64,000 nt of DNA from Pyricularia pennisetigena (taxonomy: Eukaryota; Ascomycota; Sordariomycetes; Magnaporthales; Pyriculariaceae), in assembly GCF_004337985.1 (NCBI RefSeq), contig NC_043741.1, positions 6,781,937 to 6,845,936 of the forward strand, given 5' to 3'. Positions 11,887 to 23,321 of this stretch are shown piece after piece. The notes under the pieces are model-generated. The model was not told the origin of the DNA and did not search any database. It saw only the letters and a program-made list of their open reading frames with translations. Position numbers and translations under genes: made by a program. Numbering within the stretch: the stretch's first letter is position 1; each line of letters starts with the position of its first letter.

Positions 11887-13536
11887 TGCTGCAGGCAGCG
11901 GTTATCTACTGCAGATGCTCTATCACGGCCCGGTTGCGGTGAATATACGTCCAGGCTTTGATCGACCGATGATCCGAATCGTTGGCGAAATTACCAGGTC
12001 AAGATAGATAATTTTGCAGACTATATTTACCGAAGTCACTGGCATTAGTCATTGAGGGGAGCTTTCGTCTTTTGGCTTCGTTTTTTAGTGCAACAGATAA
12101 GGTATCCTGTGGGGTCCCACTTGATCAGAGCCAAACTACTGATATAAAAAAAAGAAAAAAAAAAAAAAAAAAGCCAAACTCAACACGGACTGAGCTATTC
12201 GATGTTTAGGTTTGCCTTCATTCAACATCCATACGGCAGAAAAAAGCTTCGACCATACATATGGACTTGTTGTTAGGCCCAAGGTATGAATTGTAATCCT
12301 TGCGCTGTTCCGGGTATTGGAGCAAAATTTTTCTTACGGTTTTTGTCTCTTACTTGTATGCGGCAATACCACAGATAATGGCAGCTTGGCGTGGATGAGT
12401 GACAGTTCCGAGTAATTGACTTCCACGGCTAGTATTCAGTGTGATGTCCGTTGTTTTGGCCAAACCATGGATGGGTTGGTCGTCAAAGATGGGATGAATT
12501 GTTGACGATACCCTTGAGCACGTGTACTAGACTAGGATGCGGGGTGTTTTTGTAGTGCCGCCCACCCCAGCCAGCTTCTAGACCAGCCCAGTTTCCTCCA
12601 GACAGGTACCGACAACGGCCGCTTATCCTTATCGTCTGTTGGTCAACGTCAACCCCAGCCCCCGCCCCCCATCAAACATGTCGAGCTGAGCATGAGCCGT
12701 TTTGGGGTTTTTAACCATTAGAATAGGCATATATTTTCATTTCATCAACAAACATTGAGGAAAGCTTGCGAGTGCAGAAAACCCTTTCCAAATGACCGAA
12801 AAAGGTCAGTGCAAATCATAGCTGCGCATCGGAGCCAATTAAGGAAAAGTCTTTACTGGACCGGAGCTCCGGTCATCATCTTTTTTTTTTTTTTTTTTTT
12901 TTTTTTGGCTCCTTTGACTCCTGTCAACCCACCTGTCAAGTCATTGTCTATTCCAAAGGCAATTGATGCCAGTGTCATTTTGCCTCTCATGCATGCGACC
13001 ATGTCGTGGTCGGACCTCTTCGTGGCCATGCTAAAGATGACGACTTTTGCCTTTGTCTTCGGCACGTCGCGGTCCAGAGACTTTGGGCTTGCATCCCCGA
13101 ATTGCCGCTCTCCCAATTAAGTCTTCAGCCAAGTGACTGCATATCGATAACCTAGCACTGGATGATGGTGCTCTCGTTGTCCATGGGATGACTAGCGCTT
13201 GATTGCTTGACTGGTATTTTTCACCATGTGTGTGCCGTTGACTCGTACCAAACGGCCGTGCAGCCCGTTGGCTTCCCAGAAAACGTCACAGTTGACGCGC
13301 CAGCCTTTCATAAAGATGTCTACGCCTCTGTCTTTTGTCGTGCTATCGTGCGAGCATATGTGGGCTGTGCAAAGTAGTCTTTGCACGTTCGACATGAGGT
13401 TCTCTGCTTAGGTTCCTTTACTGAGTCTTCCTTACTCTCTCTTCCCCTAATCTGTGCGAGACCTGGACTTCTCGACCCCTCTGTCGAAACCAGACTCGCT
13501 TATTGCAGCTGAGTGAGTCCTAGTACCTGCAAGAAG
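11887..13536. other. divergent intergenic region, DHODH / glutaminase A
   Basis: This 1.65-kb spacer should hold the promoters of both divergent neighbours. It contains an A18 tract (12155-12172) and a T26 tract (12881-12906). I see no gene. A pyrimidine-rich stretch (about 13420-13450) lies just upstream of the glutaminase start. Confidence 0.55.
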
Positions 13537-15653
13537 ATGAACTGGTTAATACTGCTGTTCGTGGCAGCGGCCTATGGCTTATGTGCGAGAGAAGAGCCTG
13601 AATCCACCTTTTCACCGGCGAGACCCCCGTCTATCCCTCTCGCAGTGCGATCACCATACCTAAATACATGGCTGGATGGCGACTCCAAGGGAATTCTGCC
13701 AGGAAACTGGCCAAAATTCTGGACGTAAGTTATCTATTTCTTACAGGTAGCCTGGACGGCGGCAGGACAAGAAGTGCGTATTCGTGGATGGCTAACTTCC
13801 CGACTTAGAGGGCAAAATCTTGGCTGGCAAGGATACGTTCGTGTCGATGGCACAAATTTCAACTGGATGGGAGGCGGAGAAGGTGCCGAGCATGTCAAGC
13901 AACTTTCTTACGAGTACACGGCTACGAGAAGTATATTTCGGTTCAACGTCGGAGACGTGGTCGACATGACTGTCACCTTTCTGTCGCCCATCTATCCTCA
14001 GAATCTTGTGAAACAATCTCTCCAGTTCTCATATGTCAACATTAGAATGCAGCCGTCAGACGGGAGGTCTCACAGTATACAGCTGTACATGGATATAACT
14101 GGAGGTGAGTTGATCATTAGTGAAACCTAGGCACATGTTATGGTTTTTTTCTGACATGGGGTTACCAGAATTCGCTGGCGGAAACAGGTTAAGCAACCTC
14201 ACGTGGAACTACAGCACATCAGGTGGAATTGCATATCATCAGGTCTCCCTGGCAAACCAGGTCATGTTCCAAGAAAGCAACGAGCAGGCAAACTGGGGCA
14301 ACTGGTACCTGGCAACTTCGAACGGTCAGTGGCTCACACACAAGAACGGCCACAGCTACAACGAAACAAGGCAGCAGTTCCTCGAAGACGGCAGACTCAA
14401 TAACACCAAAGACACAAACTACAGGGCCGTCAACGAGAGTTGGCCAGTCTTTGCATTCTCCAAGGACTTCCAAATAGTGCAGTCTTACGACATAGTCGAA
14501 ACTGTCTACACCTTGGGTCTTTCCCAGTCCCAAGTAATCAACTTTCAGGGTGCCACCAACGGCCCGAGTGCCCTGGAGGGGCTCTGGAGGAGCAGATGGC
14601 TGAACGGTGTGGACTCGATGATTTCGTTTCACAACGACTTCCGGTCAACATATAGTGAAACCCAGGTCTTGGACGAGAAGATCCGCGCGGACTCGGCCGC
14701 AGCTGCCGGCGATAACTATGCCGCAATCACTACATTATCTGTGCGGCAGACGTTTGCTTCACTACAGTTTGCTCAAAGACGTTTTACCAGGCAACGGTAT
14801 ATCTTTTTGAAGGAAATCAGCTCAAACAGCGACATTCAGACCGTCGACGTAATTTTCCCTACCTATCCGATCCTGTTGTATCTCAACCCTACATTAGGAA
14901 AGCTTCTGCTCGATCCGTTATTTGAGAACCAAGAGAGTGGCCACTATCCTAATCGGTGGGCTATTCACGACTTGGGTGAGTTCTTCCACTATTACTGAAC
15001 ATCCACCTCGGAAACTCTTCTGAAGCAAAGACACGGAGGCTGACCCAACTCCAAACCACCCCGCAGGCACATTCCCCAACGCCATCGGACACCCCCGAGG
15101 CGACGATGAAACCATGCCGCTCGAGGAGTGCGGCAACATGATTATCATGGCGCTCGCCTACGCGCAGCGGTCCGGCGATGACGCTTACCTCCGGCGGCAC
15201 TGGAACAAGCTGCAGCAGTGGGCCGAATTCCTGGTGGCCGACAGCCTGGTGCCTGCGAACCAGCTGTCCACCGACGACTTTGCCGGCGCGCTCGCCAACC
15301 AGACCAATCTCGCACTCAAGGGCGTCATTGGCCTGCGCGCCATGGTCGAGGTGGCGAACCGGGCCGGAGTCAACGCCAGCGCGGGGCCCAGGTACGGCCG
15401 CATCGCGAGGGACTACCTCGCGCAGTGGCAGCGTCTGGGTGTCAACAGCGCCGCGAGCCCGCCGCACGCCACGCTGACGTATAACGATCCGGACAGCCAC
15501 GGCTTGCTGTATAACCTTTATGCGGACAAGTTGCTGGGCTTGGGATTTGTGAACCAGAGCGTCTACGACATGCAGAGCGAGTTTTACAGGACCGTGGAGC
15601 TCGAATACGGCGTGCCGCTGGATACGCGACATACCTGGGCCAAGACAGACGTA

Positions 15654-15694
<41 letters not shown>

Positions 15695-15978
15695 TTCTGA
15701 TGCATGTCCCTCAAATCCCCAATGTAATGTTACGTAGCGGCGCTAATCAAGACAACATCTTGTTGCAGTGGCAAATATTTGCAGCTGCGGTTGCAAGCAA
15801 AGACACGCGAGACATGTTCATCTCAAAGATTCGCAACTTTATCGAACACACCAACACCACTCGCCCGTTCACCGACCTATATGACGCCAACACTGGTGGC
15901 TTCCCAGTCGATGGGCCAACGTTTGTCGCGCGGCCGGTACAAGGCGGGACGTTTGCGCTGCTTGCATTAAGACGGTGA
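13537..15978 (+). CDS. gtaA: secreted glutaminase A (GtaA family)
   Basis: A five-exon gene: 13537-13724, 13809-14104, 14169-14975, 15067-15650, 15769-15978, giving 694 aa. All four introns (84, 64, 91 and 118 nt) have GT..AG ends, and the frame and family sequence continue across each junction (FWT-GQNLGWQGYVRVDG; MDITG-EFAGG; HDLG-TFPNA; AKTD-WQIF). The ATG is followed by a signal peptide of about 17 residues (MNWLILLFVAAAYGLCA), so the enzyme is probably secreted or wall-bound. The middle and C-terminal parts match the DUF5127/DUF4965/DUF1793 layout of Aspergillus GtaA, which hydrolyses L-glutamine to glutamate and ammonia; motifs include YAIHDLG-like AIHDLG and LEECGNM. Length agrees with the family (~690 aa). 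Several N-x-S/T sites suggest glycosylation. Intron 4 starts GTAAG and then runs into 38 T residues. Confidence 0.92.
15656..15693. repeat. T38 homopolymer inside glutaminase intron 4
   Basis: Thirty-eight consecutive T residues begin within the GTAAGT donor of the 118-nt intron at 15651-15768, so about a third of the intron is poly-T. The exact length may be inaccurate because homopolymers this long are hard to sequence. Confidence 0.95.
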
Positions 15979-17885
15979 TGGGACGATATAATTTAGATTT
16001 TTTTTGTTTTCTTTTCTTCTTTGGGTACAGCTTGCATGGAGTAGTCGCATAATTTTAATAGCAAAAAACGTGGTGTTGGTTGTAACACCCCGGCGTATTA
16101 AATCATAACGTTTTTATTTTTTTATTCTCACTCAGCTCTTACACGTCAAATTCCTTCACAGCCAATCGCATAACCATATACCAATTAACTTTGCAAAGAC
16201 ATGCAACGATTGAGCCGGGCCTATTCGCCACTGGGAATGTCCCTCTTGATCAAGCACCCGATACAACACGCCGTCTGAAGGGTTGGTCGGCTCATGTCAG
16301 GCAGAGGCCAGACCATACGAAATCTGCTTAACACTAGACCATCAGGTTCGGGCAGTTTGTTTGACGCCCGTCAGGAAGCAACCATAGATTGGGGTCGTCA
16401 TCTGGTCTTGAGACGCCGGTCCGTCCGTGCAAGGAAAGCTATATACTATATACTTTGGCGTTGCCTACCTGAGGCGTACCTGTTTTTGACAGATGTCATT
16501 CATGCCCGGAAATCATGGAGATGGCATGTGTCAAAACGTCTTTCGTTCGCTGTTAGGTTTTGGACTAAAGCGAGCAAAAAAGGAAAGCAGTCAGCTCAAT
16601 AGTGAATTGGCGAGTGGGAAACTAGCACGCAGCGTGCAAACATAAACCTACCTAAGCAGGCCAATAACGAGGGCGGCTCCCGGTCACTGCAGAATGCTAT
16701 GGACAACTTTAAACCATGCATGTGATGTATGTTGACTCTGAGGGAGTAGAAAGAACTCCAGTCTGTTCATAATCGCTCTCCATTGTTTCTCAGGGTGATT
16801 CGGGGTTTCATCATTGCAATGACAAATTATGTTGTTCGATGTACTGATGTAATACTACAAGCAAGGTACCGGGTAAACTACTGCAGAGCTTTCACCAGAT
16901 GTGGTGGGGTAAAGTGGTGCCAGTCTCAAAATCCCCTGATAAGTTAAGGAGTGATTGGAGCTTGCTGTCGAGCGTTAGGTTGGACAAAGGACACCAAAGT
17001 AGAAGCTACTCAAAGCTCAACCAACCTAAGGCCCCCCGATGGTGCGCATCCAAACGGCTGGGTATCAACGAGCAAGTCAGCCACGCACTGCTTACTCAAT
17101 TTGTACCAAGTTAGATAGTAGCAATTGCCGTACAGTGAATTGATAACATGAAAACCAAAGTTTGCTGAAATCTTGAAAAAAAGGGTTCGAAAAGACCAGA
17201 AGACCCTGTACAAATTCAACTGCCTCCTTACTCACCTTGGTTGGATACCGTTGTGGGGCCTTGTACGGCCCATTTATCGCACTCATACCATTGGACCGTA
17301 AGGCCCCATTAGGCTCGGCACATGAACCACTGTAACACCGTCATTATGGGCCCCGCTTTGGAAGCATCACACACCTGACTGACGCATAGTTTCTGGGTAG
17401 GCCTTGTCCCGCATTTGGGCGAATAGATCACCACAAAGCCAATCAACTCGTCCCCTTCAATTAGCAAAGGGCTCTTAAGGTTACTGGCCGCAGTCTCCCC
17501 TCGCAACCGCATTTTACTTTGGATTCACTTGGTTTTAATCCCTTTGGACTTTTCTTTCCAAACAAAAGACGATACGGGAAAAGAAAAGCAACGACGGAGG
17601 AGAGAATAAAAACACAAATAAAAACAAAAAGCAATCGAGGAAGCGCCCCACTATCGACCCATGACCAACGTTCCCTGGCTTTAGCAGGACGAGCTTGACA
17701 CAAGTCGCTTCCAGCCGAGTCTTTTTTCTTAACTGCAATAAACAACTGCTTGCTTGCCCCTCACGAGACAAACCGCCGAATCTCGCATTCCCAACATCAG
17801 ACCACGGAAGCCTACCCGACCAACGCCCCAACCCCAACTGACGAACGGCAGTTTTTTGTCACAGTCATCTATCAAGTCTCCAAAG
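15979..17885. other. intergenic region, glutaminase / endosulfine
   Basis: About 1.9 kb between two plus-strand genes with no supportable gene. The part from about 17500 to 17885 should contain the promoter and 5' leader of the endosulfine gene. Only short uninformative open frames occur. Confidence 0.55.
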
Positions 17886-18484
17886 ATGAACCCTCATCAG
17901 AAGAACAAGATCGATATCACCGTAAGCTCTTATCCCGAGAAATCCCTCCTAGAACCCCCTTTTTGCTCTCCCCCCAACACCCAACCCAAGACTGACTCTT
18001 TCCCTCCCTTCTACTCAACACCACAAAACAGTCCCTCTCTCCCGAGGAGCAGCGGCTCTTCCGACTGTACGGCAAGCTCCCCTCCAAGTCGGACCACTTC
18101 GCCAAGCACCTCAAGGAGCGCAAGTACTTTGACAGTGGCGACTACGCCCTCTCCAAGGCCGGCAAGGCCGACTCGGTCGACGCCGGCTCCGTGGGCTCCC
18201 AGCACCCCGTTCCCGAGAACATCCCCCACCTCTCGTCGCCCGTCAACGGCTCCGGCTCCAGCGGCCTGATCCCGAACCTGCAGGCCACCGGCAGCCGCGA
18301 GCAGCAGCAGGCCTCGAGGAGTCCCGTCAAGGAGGGCAGCTTCCTGCACCGCGAGACAAGCGCCGACGACGACGACAACAGCAACGACGTCGCAGACAAC
18401 AAGGCTGCTACCGAAGCCGTCGGTGACGTGACCGCTGCGGCCCAGACTGGCGTAAAGACCGAGGAGATCCCTATCCGGAGGTAG
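17886..18484 (+). CDS. endosulfine / Igo1 family PP2A inhibitor
   Basis: Two exons, 17886-17921 and 18032-18484, joined across a 110-nt intron (GTAAGC..ACAG) give 162 aa. The first exon encodes only 12 residues. The ENSA/ARPP-19 core follows directly: SLSPEEQRLFRLYGKLPSKS and the hallmark KYFDSGDY at 43-50. In this family the serine of FDSGDY (here Ser47) is phosphorylated by Greatwall/Rim15 kinase, and the phosphoprotein then inhibits PP2A-B55; in yeast Igo1/2 this links TORC1 and nutrient state to quiescence and mRNA stability. The C-terminal half is low-complexity, acidic (DDDDN) and probably disordered. It is convergent with MYG1 on the right. Family assignment is firm; the biological output in this fungus is inferred. 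Confidence 0.92.
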
Positions 18485-19200
18485 GGGGAGCGCCATTGCT
18501 GGGGCTACTTCTTCTTCTTGGTCTTCTTCTTGACTGTGGTTACTTGACGAGGATGGATTTTCTACTGGCTGCTATCGGGGCTTGACGAGGGATGATGATG
18601 TTTACGAAACGAAACACGGCCACTTTGATGCTGCAAACCTGCTACCAAACGCTTTTCATGACGATGGACTTGGTTGCTCTTTCTTTATTCTTTTACTTCT
18701 TTCCTGATCTCTTTATTTTCGAATTGCAAACTCGAGAATATTATTCTCTTTTTTTGCGTGTGGATCTATCTCTTCCTATTGTGTTTTCGGATAGGAAAGG
18801 CACAAAACTCTCCAGGGCGTCTGGCTTCTTTTTTGCTTTCTTTTTTTTTTCGGGATTGGGAAACTCGAGGTGATTGATGCCTTGGCATGTTGACACCTCT
18901 GTTTTGGTGGCTCGTACAATATGATAGCAGCCCTCGTGCTTCTCGCAGTCTATGGGCATACCTGTCACATCATGGAGGAGCGCTCTTGTCTTACAAATTT
19001 GTCTGCCCCTTTCTTCGTCATGCTTCTGAGCTTGATGTGGCATAATCGGACGAAAAAGCGCTTCAAAACTTGTCAGGTGGTCTTTATTCAGGTATCGTGG
19101 TTCTATAAAAAATGACAAACTGTCCATCGCTTTTATCTTCGCCAGGTTGGAGACTGTGAGCATCTCCAACCATGTCATCCCTTCGATCATCCCCCGCGGT
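18485..19200. other. convergent 3' intergenic region
   Basis: About 0.7 kb between the stop codons of the endosulfine gene (+) and MYG1 (-). It should contain the 3' UTRs and polyadenylation regions of both. T-rich runs occur around 18680-18850. I see no gene. Confidence 0.55.
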
Positions 19201-20334
19201 TCATGCCAATTCGAGAGCCTTCTGGGCCATGGCCATGGCACCCTCGAAAGTCTTGTTCCCTCCAATGAAGCCCGCAGCGTGCACGAAAACGCAACCCGGG
19301 ATGCCGGTAATCTTGTCAAGCTCCTCGTCCCTGAAACCCCTCCAGGCCTCGGGCAGCGGCAGCCTGCTCTGGAACGAGTCCTTGGACACAGGAACGCATT
19401 GAATCCTCCACTTGGCGTCGGGCGTCGGCTTCTCCGGGTACAGGACATACAGCACCTCGCCCGCGCTGGGGTTCTCCTGCTCAAGGGTGTACAGGTGATC
19501 CTTCCACGGGACGGACTGGCCCTTGAAGACGAGGATGCGACCCTTACCAGCAGGATCATGCTCGGCCCGGTGCGAGAAGGCGTCGGCGACCACAGAGCGG
19601 GCCGGCAGCCAGGAGCGCGTGTAATAATCCAAGTCGCGGTCAAACTCCTCACCAATGCGGGCGCTAGCGGCCTCGAAGCGCTGGTCCTCAGCCGCCTGGG
19701 CCTCGGCGGGGTCCTCCGGGATGGGGTCGTTCCAGTTCGGGTTCAGGCGGCCGACGACGGCGCCGAGCGTGAAGCCGCCATCCGAGAAGCGCTTCTGCAG
19801 CGGCTGGCCATTGCTCGCCGTCGCCAGGACGGCCGGGTCGTAGGCCGAAATGCCGTTATCGTGGGCGTCGAGGGCCTCGACAAAGTTCTCGTACAGCTTG
19901 GCGTAGAGCATATCGACGGTCGCCTCGTTGTCGCAATCTGGGTCGGCGAGACGGCGGGCAATGATCTGCTTGCCAAAGTGCATGTATACCAGACCCGCGC
20001 TCGACAGCTTGGTTTGCCTGCCGGGGAAGGTAGTGGAGAAGGTGCGCTGGTGGTGGTCGAAGCGCAGCGTCGAAGGGTCGTACTCGCCGCCGACGTCGAC
20101 AACAGTATGGCAGCGGGCCAGGGCGGCCGGGTCCCGTGTCCGTACGAGCGAGGCACCCGCGTAGGTGGGGATGTGCTGTCGCAGCATGTACACAGCAAGG
20201 GCCTCGTCGGCGTGGAAGTGGCCATTGTGTGTGCCGATGGTAACGGGACCGTCAGACGATCCAGCCTCGGTCTTGAGTCGTTTTGCTGCGTTCTCGGCCA
20301 TTCTGAACTGACGTGCGGCCAAACGGCGGAACAT
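19201..20334 (-). CDS. MYG1 family protein (DHH-like phosphoesterase/exonuclease)
   Basis: A single-exon protein of 377 aa. Family motifs are clear: TIGTHNGHFHADEAL (33-46), VVDVGGEYDP (78-87) and FDHHQRTFS (92-100), the metal-binding His/Asp sites of the MYG1/UPF0160 fold related to DHH phosphoesterases. Human MYG1 is reported as a 3'-5' RNA exonuclease acting in nucleolus and mitochondria. The first 12 residues (MFRRLAARQFRM) are basic and hydrophobic, as in a mitochondrial presequence; a second ATG at residue 12 would give MAENAAKRLKTE, which starts nearer the conserved core and carries a basic patch. It shares a 709-bp divergent spacer with the INO80 subunit gene. Confidence 0.93.
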   Translation of the reverse strand: MFRRLAARQFRMAENAAKRLKTEAGSSDGPVTIGTHNGHFHADEALAVYMLRQHIPTYAGASLVRTRDPAALARCHTVVDVGGEYDPSTLRFDHHQRTFSTTFPGRQTKLSSAGLVYMHFGKQIIARRLADPDCDNEATVDMLYAKLYENFVEALDAHDNGISAYDPAVLATASNGQPLQKRFSDGGFTLGAVVGRLNPNWNDPIPEDPAEAQAAEDQRFEAASARIGEEFDRDLDYYTRSWLPARSVVADAFSHRAEHDPAGKGRILVFKGQSVPWKDHLYTLEQENPSAGEVLYVLYPEKPTPDAKWRIQCVPVSKDSFQSRLPLPEAWRGFRDEELDKITGIPGCVFVHAAGFIGGNKTFEGAMAMAQKALELA

Positions 20335-21043
20335 TCAAAATCGGCGAGCTCTTTTGGGTCTGAGGTTGGCAAAGGTCAATAGACTTTGTTATTCACTCGC
20401 CCAAGTCGGTATGCGAGCTGCCCGGGTCCTTATTGACGAGATTGGGATAAGACCGTTGGGCGTGAACACTGGAAAGTGTACCAGTGAGTGGCCGTACTGG
20501 GCGACTTTACGGTCACGGGTCGTAATGAACAAAGTTGGTATGCAAGGTATAGATAGATGCAAACATGAAGTACAAACCGAAACTGGCGGAGAAGAGGTGG
20601 AAAAAATACCTAGCAACCACTAACAGCCCCACCATCACTGAGTTGCAGTCACCAAATTTTTGGTGGGCAACGTCGTGGTTGGTCTGTTTCACCCATCGCC
20701 AAATCTCGCGGCAGGGGCCGGGGCTCGGAGGTCCAGCGGCCCCACACCAGCAAGGCAGGTACCTAAGAGGTAGGGTAGCGCGGTCCAGTATGGTTGGTGT
20801 GTTTGCCAGGCTGAGTGAGGTAACGTACTGCGACTGCAGGCGAAATCCTAATGCTCAGCTAGCATGGATCAGATTGCCGAATCGTCACGAGAGTTTTTGC
20901 AGCCAAAAAAAGCGCGAACGCGAACCGTGTCAACTCTTATCATCCAATCGAGCTCCAATTTTTACCTTCAATTGCACTTCTTGCATGACGATACCATCAG
21001 CACAAAAATCATCGCCAATAGCTTGACCGTCGCCGGATTCTCG
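20335..21043. other. divergent promoter region, MYG1 / IEC3
   Basis: About 0.7 kb separating the start codons of MYG1 (-) and the IEC3 gene (+), presumably serving both. The IEC3 frame stays open upstream to an ATG at 20864, so the right part could be coding if that start is used. No clear TATA element or long tract stands out. Confidence 0.5.
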
Positions 21044-22559
21044 ATGGAGGAAAGCACAGAGCGCGACGGCAAGGTCGGAGAATGGATTAAAAAACATGAC
21101 TCTGAAGACCAGGTCGAGCCAAATGAAGAAGACTCGGACGGAGAGATGGAAGAGGCAGCCGACGTGCCAGAAGAGGACGGTCCAGCACCAAAACAGTCGT
21201 ACAAATCATGGAAGAAAAAATACCGAAAGATGCGCGACGCTTTTGAGCGAAAGATGCGAGAGGGAGAAGAGATATACAGGCGGGAAATGCGCGCGATTGA
21301 GACGAATAAGCGCATCGCCATCGAGATAGAGTAGGACCGCGCGGCCCATATCCTACTACTCACTGAGAATCTACTCAGCACCTGGGAGCAAATCAATTGA
21401 TGTCCATCAAAGCTAACATGGTTGTCCCTTCCTCTCTAGTCGTCTGCTCGACCTCTTACTTGAGGTCAACAACACGCCCCAGATCCCTCCAGGGAAACGC
21501 TTCGACTTGAGCATTCCCTTCTCGTCCGACGGCACCTCTGACATCCTACCGGGCGAAATGTACTTGCCTATCGACATGCCCGGAAACGACAGGGCCCGCG
21601 GTGCCGAAAAGCCCACACAGGCACTACGCGACATGCTTGTGGAGATCCCGCACCACCGATACGCCGCCGCTGCAGAGCTGTTCCCTAACGTGGTCAGCGA
21701 CCTCGAGGCTGGTGTGGGCGGCGAAGGTCCCGGTGCAGATATGCTCGCCTCTGCTAGCCGCCAGCACCCAGCCTGCTTCCTGACGGCCGACGACATTGAC
21801 AACTACCTCTGGGAGCTCGACCAGCGCATTGCCGAAGACCGGCGCGATCGCGGCCTGTCCCCGCTACCCGTCGTGCCCACACTCGCTCCCAAGGCTCGCG
21901 ATCCCACCGCAGGCAGCCCAGGAGCAACAGGAGCAACCTCTACGACCGCCGACCCCAACGCCGCCGCGCGCGACTTTGCCCTTCGCAACCCCACCAGCGT
22001 TTACAACTGGCTACGCAAGCACGCACCAAAGACCTTTTTGCAGGACGCCGAGGCCACATCGGCCGTTGACGCTGACGCCGCAGAGACGCCACACATGGAG
22101 CGCCCATCCGGGTCCCGCAGCCGGGCCAAATTCGAGCCCGCTAAGCGCGGCGGCAAGGCAGCTACTCCGGCCAGCACGCCCACCACGGCCAGCAAGCGCG
22201 CTTCGGCCGTCGCCCGCGGTGCGGCTAAGCGCTCGCGCCAGTCGGTCGTCGCCAATGCCGACCAGGTCGACGACGCCAGGGAGGAGGACGGCGACGAGAT
22301 GGCGCTCGACGACGCAGCGGCGGCGACTCCGACCGCCGCTAAGGGCAAGCGCAAGCGTGCCGCCGACGACGACGCGGGTTACAGGCCTAAGGGGGGATTC
22401 GCACGGCCGAGCAAGAAGAAGCGGAAGAGCGAGGCCGGGGACGCGACCCCGACGTCGGCTAGGACCGGAAAGGCTGCTAAAACCAAGGCTGCTGCTGATG
22501 CCGACGCTGATGCCGATGCCGACGCTGACGAGGATGCCGCTATCGAGGATGTCGAGTGA
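21044..22559 (+). CDS. INO80 complex subunit, IEC3-like
   Basis: Two exons, 21044-21330 and 21440-22559, joined across a 109-nt intron (GTAGGA..CTCTAG), give 468 aa. The junction restores the family sequence IAIEI-D-RLLDLLLEVNN. The N-terminal helical segment YKSWKKKYRKMRDAFERKMR (~52 onwards) and the following block are characteristic of the fungal IEC3 subunit of the INO80 chromatin-remodelling complex, first described in fission yeast. A short conserved block (LTADDIDNYLWELDQRI) follows, then a long basic, Ala/Thr-rich tail with KKKRKSE-like nuclear localisation signals and a terminal Asp-Ala repeat. An in-frame ATG at 20864 would add 60 poorly conserved-looking residues; I prefer 21044. 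It is convergent with the isocitrate dehydrogenase gene. Confidence 0.83.
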
Positions 22560-23321
22560 TTTTTTTTTTCCTCTTGTGTTTTATTTCTCTTTTGTCTTTG
22601 ATTTTTTTTTTTCATCGTTTAGCCCGGGACGCGGGGGAGGGGGAATATAGGTTCCTCGCTATTCGTGTGGGAGTCGCTACCATATAATGGAGCATCGGCG
22701 TTCGGTGTATGGGAACTCTTTTCTTAATCGGTGGGAATTTCCTGATGAATTCCAAGCGATTTCCTAATAGATTCATAAATTCATGTACGAATAGCTTATG
22801 TTTACCGGAGCCGAAAAGCTGCATGAGGCTGTCACTGCGAAGCTTTGATTTATCGTCTTATGGGTTGCCTGCGATGTATTCTTTTTTTTTTCATTTTTGG
22901 ACCCAATCGCCATCAATATCGTGATCAAATGCGAGGTGAACTCAAATCCAAAATGAAGCTATATACATTTGTACTGTTTTCAAAACAAAAAGACCATGTT
23001 CGGCTGTTTCGTGGAATCCCAACGAAAAAGAAAAAAAAGATGCATTGTTCCTCCCGCGGGCATGTCGCAAATATGCTAAAGCCAATATTTCACCCTGTGG
23101 TTTGTGGGCCTATGTGTGATAAAACGATCAAAAAAAAAACAAATAATTAACACGAGAACAGAAAAGCCTTGCCGTATGGGGTATAGTGAATCGGGGTGTC
23201 GACCTTTGAGGGTTTATTCAGATTTTGCTTTTGTGAAATCCCCCCTCGTCAAAGATGATAGATTGCTTGGCAGGTGAAATGCAGCTGAGATTAGGGCCCG
23301 GAAAGAAATAAAACTCTAATT
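22560..23321. other. convergent 3' intergenic region
   Basis: About 0.76 kb between the stop codons of IEC3 (+) and the isocitrate dehydrogenase gene (-). T-rich runs (22560-22569, 22601-22612) follow the IEC3 stop. No gene is seen; it should hold both 3' UTRs. Confidence 0.55.

Noticed and set aside
18741..19655. 304-codon minus-strand frame beside MYG1
   Set aside because: A shadow of the MYG1 gene in another frame, rich in Arg and Ser as expected from a GC-rich antisense-like reading.
19147..20382. 411-codon plus-strand frame over MYG1
   Set aside because: Antisense shadow of the well-supported MYG1 protein; no domain.
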